The notes beneath the pieces were generated by a model, which saw nothing but the letters and a program-made list of their open reading frames with translations, ran no database searches and was not told where the DNA came from. Below, piece after piece: positions 1 through 6,066 of a stretch of 7,571 nt of DNA (positions within the stretch are counted from its first letter, which is position 1; each line of letters starts with the position of its first letter). The position numbers and the translations under genes are program-made. The stretch comes from Streptosporangiaceae bacterium (lineage in GTDB: Bacteria; Actinomycetota; Actinomycetes; Streptosporangiales; Streptosporangiaceae), in assembly GCA_030045295.1 (NCBI GenBank), contig JASIGD010000386.1:1-7571 (forward strand). The letters run 5' to 3'.

Positions 1-413
1 CCGAAGACGCGGCCGTCTTCGGCTACGGGGTGGCAGGAGCTCACTTGACCGGGAGCGGCCAGGCCGCCGCCGAGCAGGACTGGACCGGGCACAACAAGGC
101 CCGCGACGTGCTGGCCGGGATGATCTCGGGGCTCGGCGCCACCCCGGCCGCGGCGCAGGCCTTCTACCAGCTCCCGTTCCCGGTACACGACGCGGCCAGC
201 GCGATGGCGCTCGCGGCCTACCTCGAAGACGGTGTGACCAGGGCTTACCTCGGCATCGTCGCGGTCAGCGACCAGCGGCTGCGCACCTTCGGCGCGCTGG
301 CCATGCAGGGCGCGGCCGAGCGCGCCGCGTTCTGGCGGGGCAGCACGCAGGCCTTCCCGGGCCTGGCGGCCAGCGCGCTGCTGCCCAGCCGGCCCTCAAG
401 CCAGCCGGCCTAG
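1..413 (+). CDS. DUF4439 ferritin-like domain protein (5' end outside window)
   Basis: The open frame runs in from the left edge (first whole codon at 3) to a TAG at 411-413, giving 136 visible residues. The first visible residues, EDAAVFGYGVAGAHL, resemble the start of actinobacterial DUF4439 proteins (usually EHAAVYGYG...GAHL). Later family-like blocks are a helix containing HNKARDVL, the segment FYQLPFPVHDAASAMALAAYLEDG, and the end AAFWRGSTQAFPGL. A GTG at 30 is possible but would cut into the conserved first helix, so the true start is very likely left of the window. The fold is a ferritin-like helical bundle; its biochemical role is unknown. Family knowledge places this gene beside rimP/nusA and near proS in actinobacteria. 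It is convergent with the 110-aa gene on the other strand. Family assignment is fairly sure; function is not. Confidence 0.85.
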   Translation, partial: EDAAVFGYGVAGAHLTGSGQAAAEQDWTGHNKARDVLAGMISGLGATPAAAQAFYQLPFPVHDAASAMALAAYLEDGVTRAYLGIVAVSDQRLRTFGALAMQGAAERAAFWRGSTQAFPGLAASALLPSRPSSQPA

Positions 414-420
414 CCTGGGC

Positions 421-525
421 GGTCGGCAGCGCGAGAGCCTGGTAGCGGCCGTCGGCGAGGAACGACTTGACCCGCTGGAAGACTGCGGCCCGGGCGATGT
501 GAGCGGGGATCAGCCGCGGAGGTGG
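421..525 (-). pseudogene. possible protein-coding remnant between convergent genes
   Basis: This gap holds no start-to-stop ORF. On the minus strand, in the same frame as the 110-aa gene and directly after its TGA (528-526), the reading stays open and looks like real protein: it includes ARAAVFQRVKSFLADGRYQ followed by ALALPT. Codons are G/C-ending (TTC, AAG, CTC, GAC, TAC), and the residue mix of alternating hydrophobic and charged positions differs from the Arg/Pro/Ala-rich shadow frames nearby. It has no start of its own and fades into shadow sequence over the DUF4439 gene. It could be the end of a lost or truncated gene, or chance. I do not recognise a family. Confidence 0.25.
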
Positions 526-858
526 TCAGTCGTCACGACGGAGGGAGGCAAGGACTCGCACGATGGTGGTAGCGGCCAGGTCAATGTCATCGGCGACGGC
601 TATCCGTTCCGCCCAGGACCACCAGAACCACCACATGCCGTCCTTACCGCAGCCCGCGTAGACGTTCTCCTCGAGCGCCCGCGCGGCCGGGTTCACCACG
701 TACAGGCTGGGGACGCGCCCCGGCGGCGCCATCAGCCACGCCTCAAGCCCACGGTGAGACAGCTCGTCGGCTAGCTTTTCCAGGTAAACAGCCTGCGTTT
801 GTTCTAGGGCGCGGGTCCGCCTGGCTTCCACCGTCATCACCATTGTCACTGTCGTCAC
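526..858 (-). CDS. conserved actinobacterial hypothetical protein, 110 aa
   Basis: This small soluble protein has a conserved-looking core: a helix (QTQAVYLEKLADELSHRGLEAWL, about residues 21-42), then SLYVVNPAARALEENVYAG (51-69), then an aromatic block DGMWWFWWSWAERIA (73-87), and a C-terminal helix ending LASLRRDD. The NPAA...VY...WWFWWSWAERI pattern is familiar from short actinomycete proteins of unknown function often found near XRE-type regulators; no such partner is visible here. I chose the GTG at 858-856 because an in-frame TGA lies three codons upstream (870-868), but no Shine-Dalgarno precedes it. ATG at 843-841 or 837-835 are alternatives within a GTG/ATG-rich 5' stretch. There is no signal peptide or membrane segment; the Trp cluster is too short and ends in charged residues. 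Function unknown. Confidence 0.75.
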   Translation of the reverse strand: MTTVTMVMTVEARRTRALEQTQAVYLEKLADELSHRGLEAWLMAPPGRVPSLYVVNPAARALEENVYAGCGKDGMWWFWWSWAERIAVADDIDLAATTIVRVLASLRRDD

Positions 859-1097
859 TATCAGGAGTCAGCCGAAAACTCAATGTCGCCGCGTCTCCAG
901 CATGCCGCCGCCACGGCGTCCGCGCAACGCACATCGGGAAATTCGCGGCCGGAGGAGGCCGGCGGGCGCACCCGCATTCCCCCCACCCATGCAGACGCAC
1001 CGAGCCGGAATATGGTTCACGAATGACGCGATCGCGCGGTCCGCGGGGGGCTTTGGCCGCTCGTCCGCGATGCTCCGGCCAGGACCGCAGCCGGGCG
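859..1097. other. non-coding spacer between two minus-strand genes
   Basis: About 240 nt separate the start of the 110-aa gene from the stop of the HelD-like gene. Short open frames here on both strands are rich in Arg/Pro/Ala/Gly and look like shadows. The stretch should hold the promoter of the 110-aa gene and the terminator of the HelD cluster. I see a small dyad GCCGG-AGGAGG-CCGGC near 950-965, the palindrome GCGATCGC near 1028-1037, and the G-run of the possible degenerate palindromic element at 1044-1054. I found no convincing -35/-10 pair. Confidence 0.5.
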
Positions 1098-1122
1098 TCA
1101 TGCTGGTTCCTCCCCCCGGGCC
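1044..1122. repeat. possible degenerate third copy of the GC-rich palindromic element
   Basis: A left arm at 1044-1054 (CGGGGGGCTTT) is identical to 6683-6693 of the intergenic copy. A right arm at 1105-1122 (GGTTCCTCCCCCCGGGCC) matches the intergenic right arm at 6697-6714 at most positions. The arms are about 50 nt apart rather than 4-14, and the HelD stop codon (1100-1098) lies in this loop. The right arm encodes the last HelD residues (ARGEEPA). It may act as a terminator stem for the HelD cluster. In such GC-rich DNA the similarity could be partly chance. Confidence 0.3.
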
Positions 1123-3236
1123 GGCAGCGGAGCCGGCAGTGGCCCAGCATACAGCACCGTGAGCCGTGATACGGCCCTGGTGAGCGCCACGTACAGCCGC
1201 TGCAGCCCCCTGGCCTCCGCGCCGGCGATCCGGGCGGGCTCGACGACGATGACGTGATCGAACTCAAGCCCCTTGGCCAGCGTGACCGGGACCAGCGTCA
1301 GGCGCGCGTCCGAACCGGGCGCGCCGTGCTCCACTCCGGCGGCGTCCAGCGCGCCGGCCAAGAACCGGACCTGCGGGTCGGCGGCGATGACGGCGACCGA
1401 CCCGGGCCGCGCGAAAGCCTGCGCGCAGGCCGCCGCCACCGCCGGGCCGAGCGAGGCGGCCCGGACCTGAACCAGGTCCAGCGCCCCCGGATCCGCCCGC
1501 AGCGAGGACGCGGGCCGGAGCCCGGGCGCGATGACGGCGAGCAAGCTCGACGCGTAGTCCAGGATCTGCCTGGGCACGCGGTATCCCACGGACAGCTCCC
1601 GCACGTCGGTACCCGGCTTGCCCAGGTGCGTCAGCAGCGACTCCCAGGAGGGCGCCGACCAGGGCGTGGTGCCCTGGGCCAGATCGCCGAGCACGGTGGC
1701 CGAGCCGGTGGAGCACCGGCGGCCGAGCGCGCGGCATTCCATCGGCGACAGGTCCTGCGCTTCGTCGACCACGACGTGGGCGAGGCTGGGCGTCCGGGTG
1801 ATCAGGTCACGCGCCTCGTCGATGAGCACGAGGTCCGCCGCTGACCACCGCGCCGACCCGGGCCCGCGCGGCGCGGGCGACCATACGATCAGGGCTTGTT
1901 CCGCCGCGGTCAAGATGCCCTCGGCCGCCGCGGCCATAACGGAGGCTGACGACAGCAGCCCGAACACCAGCCGGACCGGATCGGCCTTCGGCCAGATCGC
2001 GTCGACCGCGGAACGCACCGGCCGGGAGCGCCGCACCGCCTCGTGCGTGCGGTCGTCGCAGGCCTCCCCCGCGGCCTCCATCTGGGTCAAGATCACGTGC
2101 GCGATCCTGTGCTCGAGCAACTCGCGGGCCGCGCCGTACCGGACGCCCCTGGTGCGCAGCTCGCGCACGAGTTCGGCAACCTCGTAGGCGGGGACCCGCC
2201 ACCGCCGGGATCCGCGCGGCAGCACCACGGCGTCGGTCGGCGCCCGCAGCGCCGACCAGAGCGCCTGCCGCAGCACCTCGGCCATGCGCGCGTCCCCCTT
2301 GACGACCGCGACCGGCTCAGGATCGGACCCCCGGACGGACACGGTCCCCCCGCGCCCGACCAGCTCGCCGACGGTGGTCTGGGTGACGTCGAGCTCGCCG
2401 AGGGCCGGCAGGACGTTGCGGATATAGGACAGGAACGCCCGGTTCGGCCCGACCATCACCACGCCGCGCCGGCGCATCTGCTCGCGGTACGCGTACAGCA
2501 GGTAGGCGACCCGGTGCAGGCCCACGGCGGTTTTCCCGGTACCGGGCGCGCCCTGCACGCAGACCGTCTGCGCGGCGTCGGCCCGCACGATGTCGTCCTG
2601 GTCGGGCTGAATGGTCGCCACGATGTCCCGCATGGGTCCCGAGCGAGGCCGCTCGATCTCCTCGATGAGGATCCGGCTCGGCCGGTGCTCGGTTTCATCG
2701 CCGGGGGCTCCGGGGGGTCGTCCCCCCGGGCTGGCACTGTCAGCCGAACGGTCGGTGCTGAACAGCTCATCTTCATAGGCGGTCAGCTTCCCGCCGGAGA
2801 AGCCGAAGCGCCGGCGCAGCGCCAGGTCCATGGGGTCGGCCGCGCTGGCCCGGTAGAACGGCCGCGACACCGGCGCCCGCCAGTCGATCACGACGGGCGT
2901 GCCGTCGGGGGCGTGCACGTGCCTGCGGCCGATGTGAAAGCTGTGGCCCGCGACCCCGTCCCCGGTCTGGTCGGGTTCGCCGGCGTAGTCAAGCCTGCCG
3001 AAGAACAGCGGAGCGTCCGGGATGTCTTTCAGGGCTTCGGCCCGGTGGTACAGCTCGGCCTTGAGGTATTCCTGCGAGACCCGGTCCCCCGCCATGGCCT
3101 TGAGCGAGAGGACGTCCTCTCGCATCAGCCGCAGGAACTCCCGTGAGCGCCGCAACTGCTCGCGCTCGGCGGTCAGGACGGGATCAGCCACGGCCCGTTC
3201 GGAATCTTGAATTTCTTTTGCGTGTGAGACGGCCAC
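1098..3236 (-). CDS. HelD-like superfamily 1 ATPase (RNA polymerase-associated)
   Basis: The 712-aa protein has the full UvrD/Rep-type (SF1) ATPase motif set. These are a Q-motif TIQPDQDDIV (208-217), Walker A GAPGTGKTAVGLHR (229-242), Walker B VVVDEAQDLSP (488-498), motif III GDLAQGTTPW (517-526), a motif IV region around GYRVPRQI (551-558), motif V LAKGLEFDHVIVVEP (653-667), and motif VI LQRLYVALTRA (678-688). The N-terminal helix (about 20-75) followed by PLFFGRLDY and the VVIDWRAPVSRPFYRA block (115-130) is the HelD signature that separates it from true UvrD helicases. HelD proteins bind RNA polymerase and use ATP to remove stalled or nucleic acid-bound enzyme; some actinobacterial relatives (HelR) protect against rifampicin. 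The exact role here is inferred. The GTG start at 3236 is the first after an in-frame TAG (3251-3249), but its ribosome site is weak. It sits 34 nt after the ROK gene. Residues about 165-182 are an atypical Gly/Pro-rich insertion encoded by a palindromic repeat. Confidence 0.9.
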   Translation of the reverse strand: MAVSHAKEIQDSERAVADPVLTAEREQLRRSREFLRLMREDVLSLKAMAGDRVSQEYLKAELYHRAEALKDIPDAPLFFGRLDYAGEPDQTGDGVAGHSFHIGRRHVHAPDGTPVVIDWRAPVSRPFYRASAADPMDLALRRRFGFSGGKLTAYEDELFSTDRSADSASPGGRPPGAPGDETEHRPSRILIEEIERPRSGPMRDIVATIQPDQDDIVRADAAQTVCVQGAPGTGKTAVGLHRVAYLLYAYREQMRRRGVVMVGPNRAFLSYIRNVLPALGELDVTQTTVGELVGRGGTVSVRGSDPEPVAVVKGDARMAEVLRQALWSALRAPTDAVVLPRGSRRWRVPAYEVAELVRELRTRGVRYGAARELLEHRIAHVILTQMEAAGEACDDRTHEAVRRSRPVRSAVDAIWPKADPVRLVFGLLSSASVMAAAAEGILTAAEQALIVWSPAPRGPGSARWSAADLVLIDEARDLITRTPSLAHVVVDEAQDLSPMECRALGRRCSTGSATVLGDLAQGTTPWSAPSWESLLTHLGKPGTDVRELSVGYRVPRQILDYASSLLAVIAPGLRPASSLRADPGALDLVQVRAASLGPAVAAACAQAFARPGSVAVIAADPQVRFLAGALDAAGVEHGAPGSDARLTLVPVTLAKGLEFDHVIVVEPARIAGAEARGLQRLYVALTRAVSRLTVLYAGPLPAPLPARGEEPA
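2703..2732. repeat. GC-rich palindromic element inside the HelD gene
   Basis: The plus strand reads GGGGGCTCCGGGGGG, TCGT, then CCCCCCGGGCT. CCGGGGGG (2710-2717) pairs perfectly with CCCCCCGG (2722-2729) around a 4-nt loop. The same two arms occur at 6675-6714 with a longer loop. On the minus strand the element is read in frame as the Pro/Gly stretch around HelD residues 168-179 (SPGGRPPGAPGD), between the EDE and EEIERPR segments. From memory, family members have only a short linker there, so this looks like a mobile or expanding palindrome inserted in frame at a tolerant site. Confidence 0.6.
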
Positions 3237-3270
3237 GAGGAGGGGAACCTACCAGCTGGAAGCGGAGAAG

Positions 3271-4515
3271 TCACGCGGTTTTCTGCTCGGGCGACGGCCA
3301 TGTGCCCAGGCCGCGCGGGGTGAGGAAGGCATCGAAGACAAGCTCTGACGCGCCGGTCAGCGCGCCCAGGTCGCCCAGCGTCGACGGCAGCAGGGCGGGC
3401 GGATCGTCGCGGCGGAACCGCATCATGGCCGACAGGTAGGCGGCGGTGACGGCGGCCGGGTCGGCCAGGTAGACGGCAGCGGCCAGGCCGGACAGCCCGA
3501 CGGTCTCGGGGTCCTGCGCGTTGACCAGCGCGCCGAGGCCAGCGCCGAGCGCCTCCGCCACCTGCACCAGCGCCCGGGCGCAGCGCAGATCGGTGGCGGC
3601 CGCCGCGATGACCTGCTCGGCCAGCACCACCCTGTCGCCCTGCTCCGGCCGGTGAGCCGCGCGCAGCAGCCCGCGAGCACCGGCGTCGAGCTCCCAGCAG
3701 CCGATCGAACCGCACCGGCATGGTTCACTGCCCCCGGTCAGCGGCATGTGACCGAACTCCCCGGCCGAGCCGTGCGCCCCGGTTACCGGCGTGCCGCCGG
3801 ACAGCAGCACCCCGCCGATGCCGGTCGCGACGTGAACGTGCAGGGCGACAGGTACGCCGCGGAGCACCCCCCGGCGCGCCTCGGCGAGCCCGGCCAGCGT
3901 CGCGTCGTTGCCGATCAGCACCGGGCCGGAGCCGGACCCGAGAACCGCGGCCACGTCGACGTCCTGCCATTCGGGCAGGGTGGGCTGTACCATCCGGCCG
4001 CCGCTCACCGGGGAAGGCACCGCGACACCGACGCCGACTACGCGGCTGCCGAACTGACGGCTGCGCACCTTCAGCCGGTCCGCGACGTCTTTGAGCATCC
4101 CGGTGCCCGAACCAGCGTCTCGCTCCTGACGGTCAAGCACCGTGCAGCGGCCGGTCAGCTCGAAGACGGCCACGGTATAGGAGTCGTCGCGGAGGTCGAC
4201 GGCCAGCGCCACCGGCCCGGCGGCGTGTGCCGAAGGCACGCCGGTCGGCCGGCCCCTGCTGCGCTGGACCCTGGCGTCGACCGGGCCGGCCAGCTCCTCG
4301 ATGAGCCGCCGCCCGGCCAGGTCCCGGACCAGCACGGTGGCCGTTCCCCGGGCCAGGTTGAGCTGCCTGGTGAGTTCGGCCCGGGTGAGCTGGCCGCCGC
4401 CGTCGTGGATCGCGCGCAGCAGCCGCGCGAGATTGTGCGCGCGCAACCCGGCGCTCGTGGTCGCCGCGCCCTCGTCCTTCCGCACACCCTCGATCGTGCC
4501 ATGGCCCCCAGTCAT
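3271..4515 (-). CDS. ROK-family transcriptional regulator
   Basis: This 414-aa protein has the layout of a NagC/XylR-type ROK repressor: an N-terminal winged helix-turn-helix (about 41-73, QLTRAELTRQLNLARGTATV then RDLAGRRLIEE), a Gly/Arg linker (SRGRP, 86-90), and a ROK sugar-kinase-like domain. The ROK part shows IGNDATLAGLAEA (201-213), GIGGVLLSGG (232-241), and the zinc-binding pattern GHMPLTGGSEPCRCGSIGCWE with His256, Cys266, Cys268 and Cys273. The kinase phosphate loop DxGGT is replaced by DLRDDS (107-112), so kinase activity is unlikely and a pure sensor/repressor role fits. The ligand, usually a sugar or sugar phosphate in this family, cannot be told. The ATG at 4515 is preceded by GAGGGGGA at 6 nt. 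The gene lies 24 nt after the 307-aa gene and 34 nt before HelD, so all three are probably co-transcribed. Confidence 0.93.
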   Translation of the reverse strand: MTGGHGTIEGVRKDEGAATTSAGLRAHNLARLLRAIHDGGGQLTRAELTRQLNLARGTATVLVRDLAGRRLIEELAGPVDARVQRSRGRPTGVPSAHAAGPVALAVDLRDDSYTVAVFELTGRCTVLDRQERDAGSGTGMLKDVADRLKVRSRQFGSRVVGVGVAVPSPVSGGRMVQPTLPEWQDVDVAAVLGSGSGPVLIGNDATLAGLAEARRGVLRGVPVALHVHVATGIGGVLLSGGTPVTGAHGSAGEFGHMPLTGGSEPCRCGSIGCWELDAGARGLLRAAHRPEQGDRVVLAEQVIAAAATDLRCARALVQVAEALGAGLGALVNAQDPETVGLSGLAAAVYLADPAAVTAAYLSAMMRFRRDDPPALLPSTLGDLGALTGASELVFDAFLTPRGLGTWPSPEQKTA

Positions 4516-4521
4516 CGGTGG

Positions 4522-4529
4522 TCCCCCTC
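4522..4529 (-). promoter_or_regulatory. ribosome binding site of the ROK gene
   Basis: On the minus strand GAGGGGGA stands 6 nt before the ATG at 4515-4513. It lies within the 24-nt gap after the upstream gene's stop, and it fixes the ROK start. Confidence 0.6.
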
Positions 4530-4539
4530 AGCTGCGAAG

Positions 4540-5463
4540 CTACCAGTCCCAATGGAAACCGACGGCGGTCTTCTCGGCCAGGCGCAGGTAACGATGAACC
4601 GCGAATTGGCTATCGAGGGTGACGCGCTCACTCTCGACGATGGGTCCTTCCAGCCCGTCCCATACCGCCCATACGACATTGCCCGGAAGCTTATCCGGGT
4701 GGAACTCGACGCGTATATCAAGGTTCTCGACGAAGAATTGCACGACGCGCCGGAATTCAGGCGGCGGCGGCTCGGCGTAATGGAAGCTCGTCGAGTACTC
4801 CAGCGTGGCCGTCTCGCCGGCGGCCAAGGGTTTGGCCAGCACCATATCGACCACGAACAGCTCTGCTATCGGCTGGTATACCGGGCCGGCCAGGCCGCTG
4901 AATCCCTGCCCGACCTCAATGGTCAGGGCGTTGGTATCGGCACGGCAGGGAACGCGGTCAACACCGTCGACGATCGCCTCGATCACCTGGATAACGCGGT
5001 GCTTGACCGGCAGGGCGTCCGGGCCGACGTAGTGATGGTCGTGCAGGGACAGCGTCTTGATCCGCGGGCGGCCGAGCCTGCCCGCCTGGTCGTCACGGAT
5101 CGCCCGCGGGCCGGACAGCACGCGGACGTGCGCGGACCCTTCCCACAGCTTGAGCAGTTGCTCGCGTTCCAGCGCGCTGAAGGCGAAGGCCTCGACGAAA
5201 AGGGCGAGCGTCGCCTTGGTGAGCAGCTTGCCGGACAGCGCGCGCGAGGCAGTGTCCTTGAGCTGGCGGGGCAGTACGTCGACGTCGCGTTGCGCTCTCG
5301 GGTGCTCCCACAGGTAATGGGCGAGCACCTCGGCCACCGCGAGCTGGTTGACCTGCCCGTGCCTGTCGCGTTCGGCGTACTGTTCCCACCTGCGCCGGTA
5401 CCGGCCCGGGCGCAGCAACAGCTCGCGCATGTATGCCGCTGCGGCCTGGACGCCCTCGGTCAC
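4540..5463 (-). CDS. conserved actinobacterial protein with putative HTH-like N-terminus, 307 aa
   Basis: This soluble protein has no signal peptide or membrane segment. Residues 1-110 are helical and Arg/Leu-rich. The part SRALSGKLLTKATLALFVEAF then LLKLWEGS (73-110) resembles the second half of divergent XRE-type helix-turn-helix domains in actinomycetes, so DNA binding is a reasonable guess. Residues about 133-307 look beta-rich and conserved: LHDHHYVGPDALPVKHR (140-156), EYSTSFHYAEPPPPEFRR (222-239), then NLDIRVEFHPDKLP, VVWAVWDG, and the aromatic end VGFHWDW. I recall this C-terminal domain behind HTH domains in other actinomycetes but know no function. The GTG start at 5463 follows GAGGAG at a short 3-4 nt spacing; the alternative ATG at codon 12 has no ribosome site. 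It is the first gene of the minus-strand cluster with ROK and HelD and is divergent from the TPR/MarR pair. Confidence 0.8.
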   Translation of the reverse strand: MTEGVQAAAAYMRELLLRPGRYRRRWEQYAERDRHGQVNQLAVAEVLAHYLWEHPRAQRDVDVLPRQLKDTASRALSGKLLTKATLALFVEAFAFSALEREQLLKLWEGSAHVRVLSGPRAIRDDQAGRLGRPRIKTLSLHDHHYVGPDALPVKHRVIQVIEAIVDGVDRVPCRADTNALTIEVGQGFSGLAGPVYQPIAELFVVDMVLAKPLAAGETATLEYSTSFHYAEPPPPEFRRVVQFFVENLDIRVEFHPDKLPGNVVWAVWDGLEGPIVESERVTLDSQFAVHRYLRLAEKTAVGFHWDW

Positions 5464-5466
5464 GGT

Positions 5467-5472
5467 CTCCTC
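5467..5472 (-). promoter_or_regulatory. ribosome binding site of the 307-aa gene
   Basis: GAGGAG on the minus strand lies only 3 nt from the GTG at 5463-5461. The spacing is shorter than usual, but it is the only good site near the start. Confidence 0.45.
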
Positions 5473-5517
5473 GTCCGCTGAGAACTAAGTGCGACATTTG
5501 TCAGCTATGGTACGACT

Positions 5518-5540
5518 GATCTCGCGGAGGGGGCGAGATC
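5518..5540. promoter_or_regulatory. perfect 8-bp inverted repeat in divergent promoter region
   Basis: GATCTCGC (5518-5525) and GCGAGATC (5533-5540) form a perfect dyad around a 7-nt centre, GGAGGGG. It lies between the divergent starts of the 307-aa gene (5463) and the TPR/MarR pair. Its size suits a dimeric winged-helix regulator, so it is a candidate operator for MarR, ROK or the 307-aa protein. As RNA it would be a hairpin with a Shine-Dalgarno-like loop, 11 nt before a possible GTG start at 5544. The dyad is seen directly; the operator role is inferred. Confidence 0.5.
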
Positions 5541-5597
5541 TGCGTGGTGGGGAAATCAATTACACGTCGAGCGGATGAAGGGGACGTCGCAACGGGC

Positions 5598-5604
5598 AGA
5601 AGGG
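5598..5604 (+). promoter_or_regulatory. ribosome binding site favouring the ATG start of the TPR gene
   Basis: AGAAGGG ends 5 nt before the ATG at 5610. It favours this start over the upstream GTG at 5544. Confidence 0.4.
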
Positions 5605-5609
5605 CTGCC

Positions 5610-6065
5610 ATGACAATGCAGGAGGGTGGGGCTGCTGATCGGCAGCTGCATGACAGGGCGTACTTCCTTGACTTGCTCGGCGACAGCCACAATGGCCTTG
5701 GCCGGCCCGAGGCAGCCATTGAGGCGTACCTGCAGGCCGCCGAGGGATTCAAGGAGCAGGGAGCCCCGTGCTCATACGCTTTGTGCCTGCTCAAGACGGC
5801 CGGAAGCTACCTGTCCTTGGATGAGCCGTGGCATGCCATCGGCTACCTGGAGGCATGCCTGCCGCTATTGCAGGACCTGGGCCTGGTCAGGCACGAAACT
5901 ACGGCGCGGCAGCAGCTGGCCGCGTGCCGGGCCGTGCTGGCGGCCGCGCGTTTACTTGGGGAGGGCGGGACGGCCGCCTGTGCCGGACGGCTGGCCGACC
6001 CGCCCGACCAGGTCAGCACGGCCGCGGCGGGTCCCTCAACCAGCGGGCGAAGGGTAGATTCGTGA
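5610..6065 (+). CDS. small TPR-repeat protein
   Basis: The 151-aa protein has tetratricopeptide-like helix pairs. The first, about residues 15-50, is RAYFLDLLGDSHNGLGRPEA then AIEAYLQAAEGFKEQG. The second, about 55-91, is SYALCLLKTAGSYLSLDEPW then HAIGYLEACLPLLQDLG. A third helix ends near LAACRAVLAAARL (103-115), and the tail is Ala/Gly-rich and disordered-looking. The repeats resemble the C-terminal TPR region of AfsR/SARP-type or NB-ARC regulators, so this may be a free-standing adaptor or the surviving end of a larger gene; no upstream domains are present. I chose the ATG at 5610 for its ribosome site. The GTG at 5544 would add 22 residues of low-complexity sequence. Leu115 uses the rare TTA codon (5952-5954). 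The TGA ends 1 nt before the MarR ATG, so translation of the two is probably coupled. Confidence 0.65.
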   Translation: MTMQEGGAADRQLHDRAYFLDLLGDSHNGLGRPEAAIEAYLQAAEGFKEQGAPCSYALCLLKTAGSYLSLDEPWHAIGYLEACLPLLQDLGLVRHETTARQQLAACRAVLAAARLLGEGGTAACAGRLADPPDQVSTAAAGPSTSGRRVDS

Positions 6066-6066
6066 T

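Noticed and set aside
743..1267. Minus-strand frame of 174 codons bridging HelD, the spacer and the 110-aa gene
   Set aside because: It overlaps the conserved ends of both neighbours out of frame and is Arg/Ser/Pro-rich with no protein-like pattern.
2043..3146. Plus-strand open frame of 367 codons antisense to HelD
   Set aside because: It is low-complexity, has no family character, and lies wholly over the HelD motifs on the other strand.
3237..3270. Rifamycin-associated element in front of HelD, as seen with some HelR genes
   Set aside because: The 34-nt gap between the ROK and HelD genes has no GGGGCTTGC-type inverted repeat, so no such control site is visible.
3652..5481. Long plus-strand open frame of about 600 codons antisense to the ROK and 307-aa genes
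   Set aside because: Its translation is rich in Arg, Gly, Pro, Gln and His with no domain, and it spans two recognisable minus-strand genes and their gap. It is an effect of high GC content.
5498..5511. TTGTCA and TATGGT as a -35/-10 promoter pair
   Set aside because: The two hexamers are only 2 nt apart. Neither has a partner at 16-18 nt, so I do not call a promoter.
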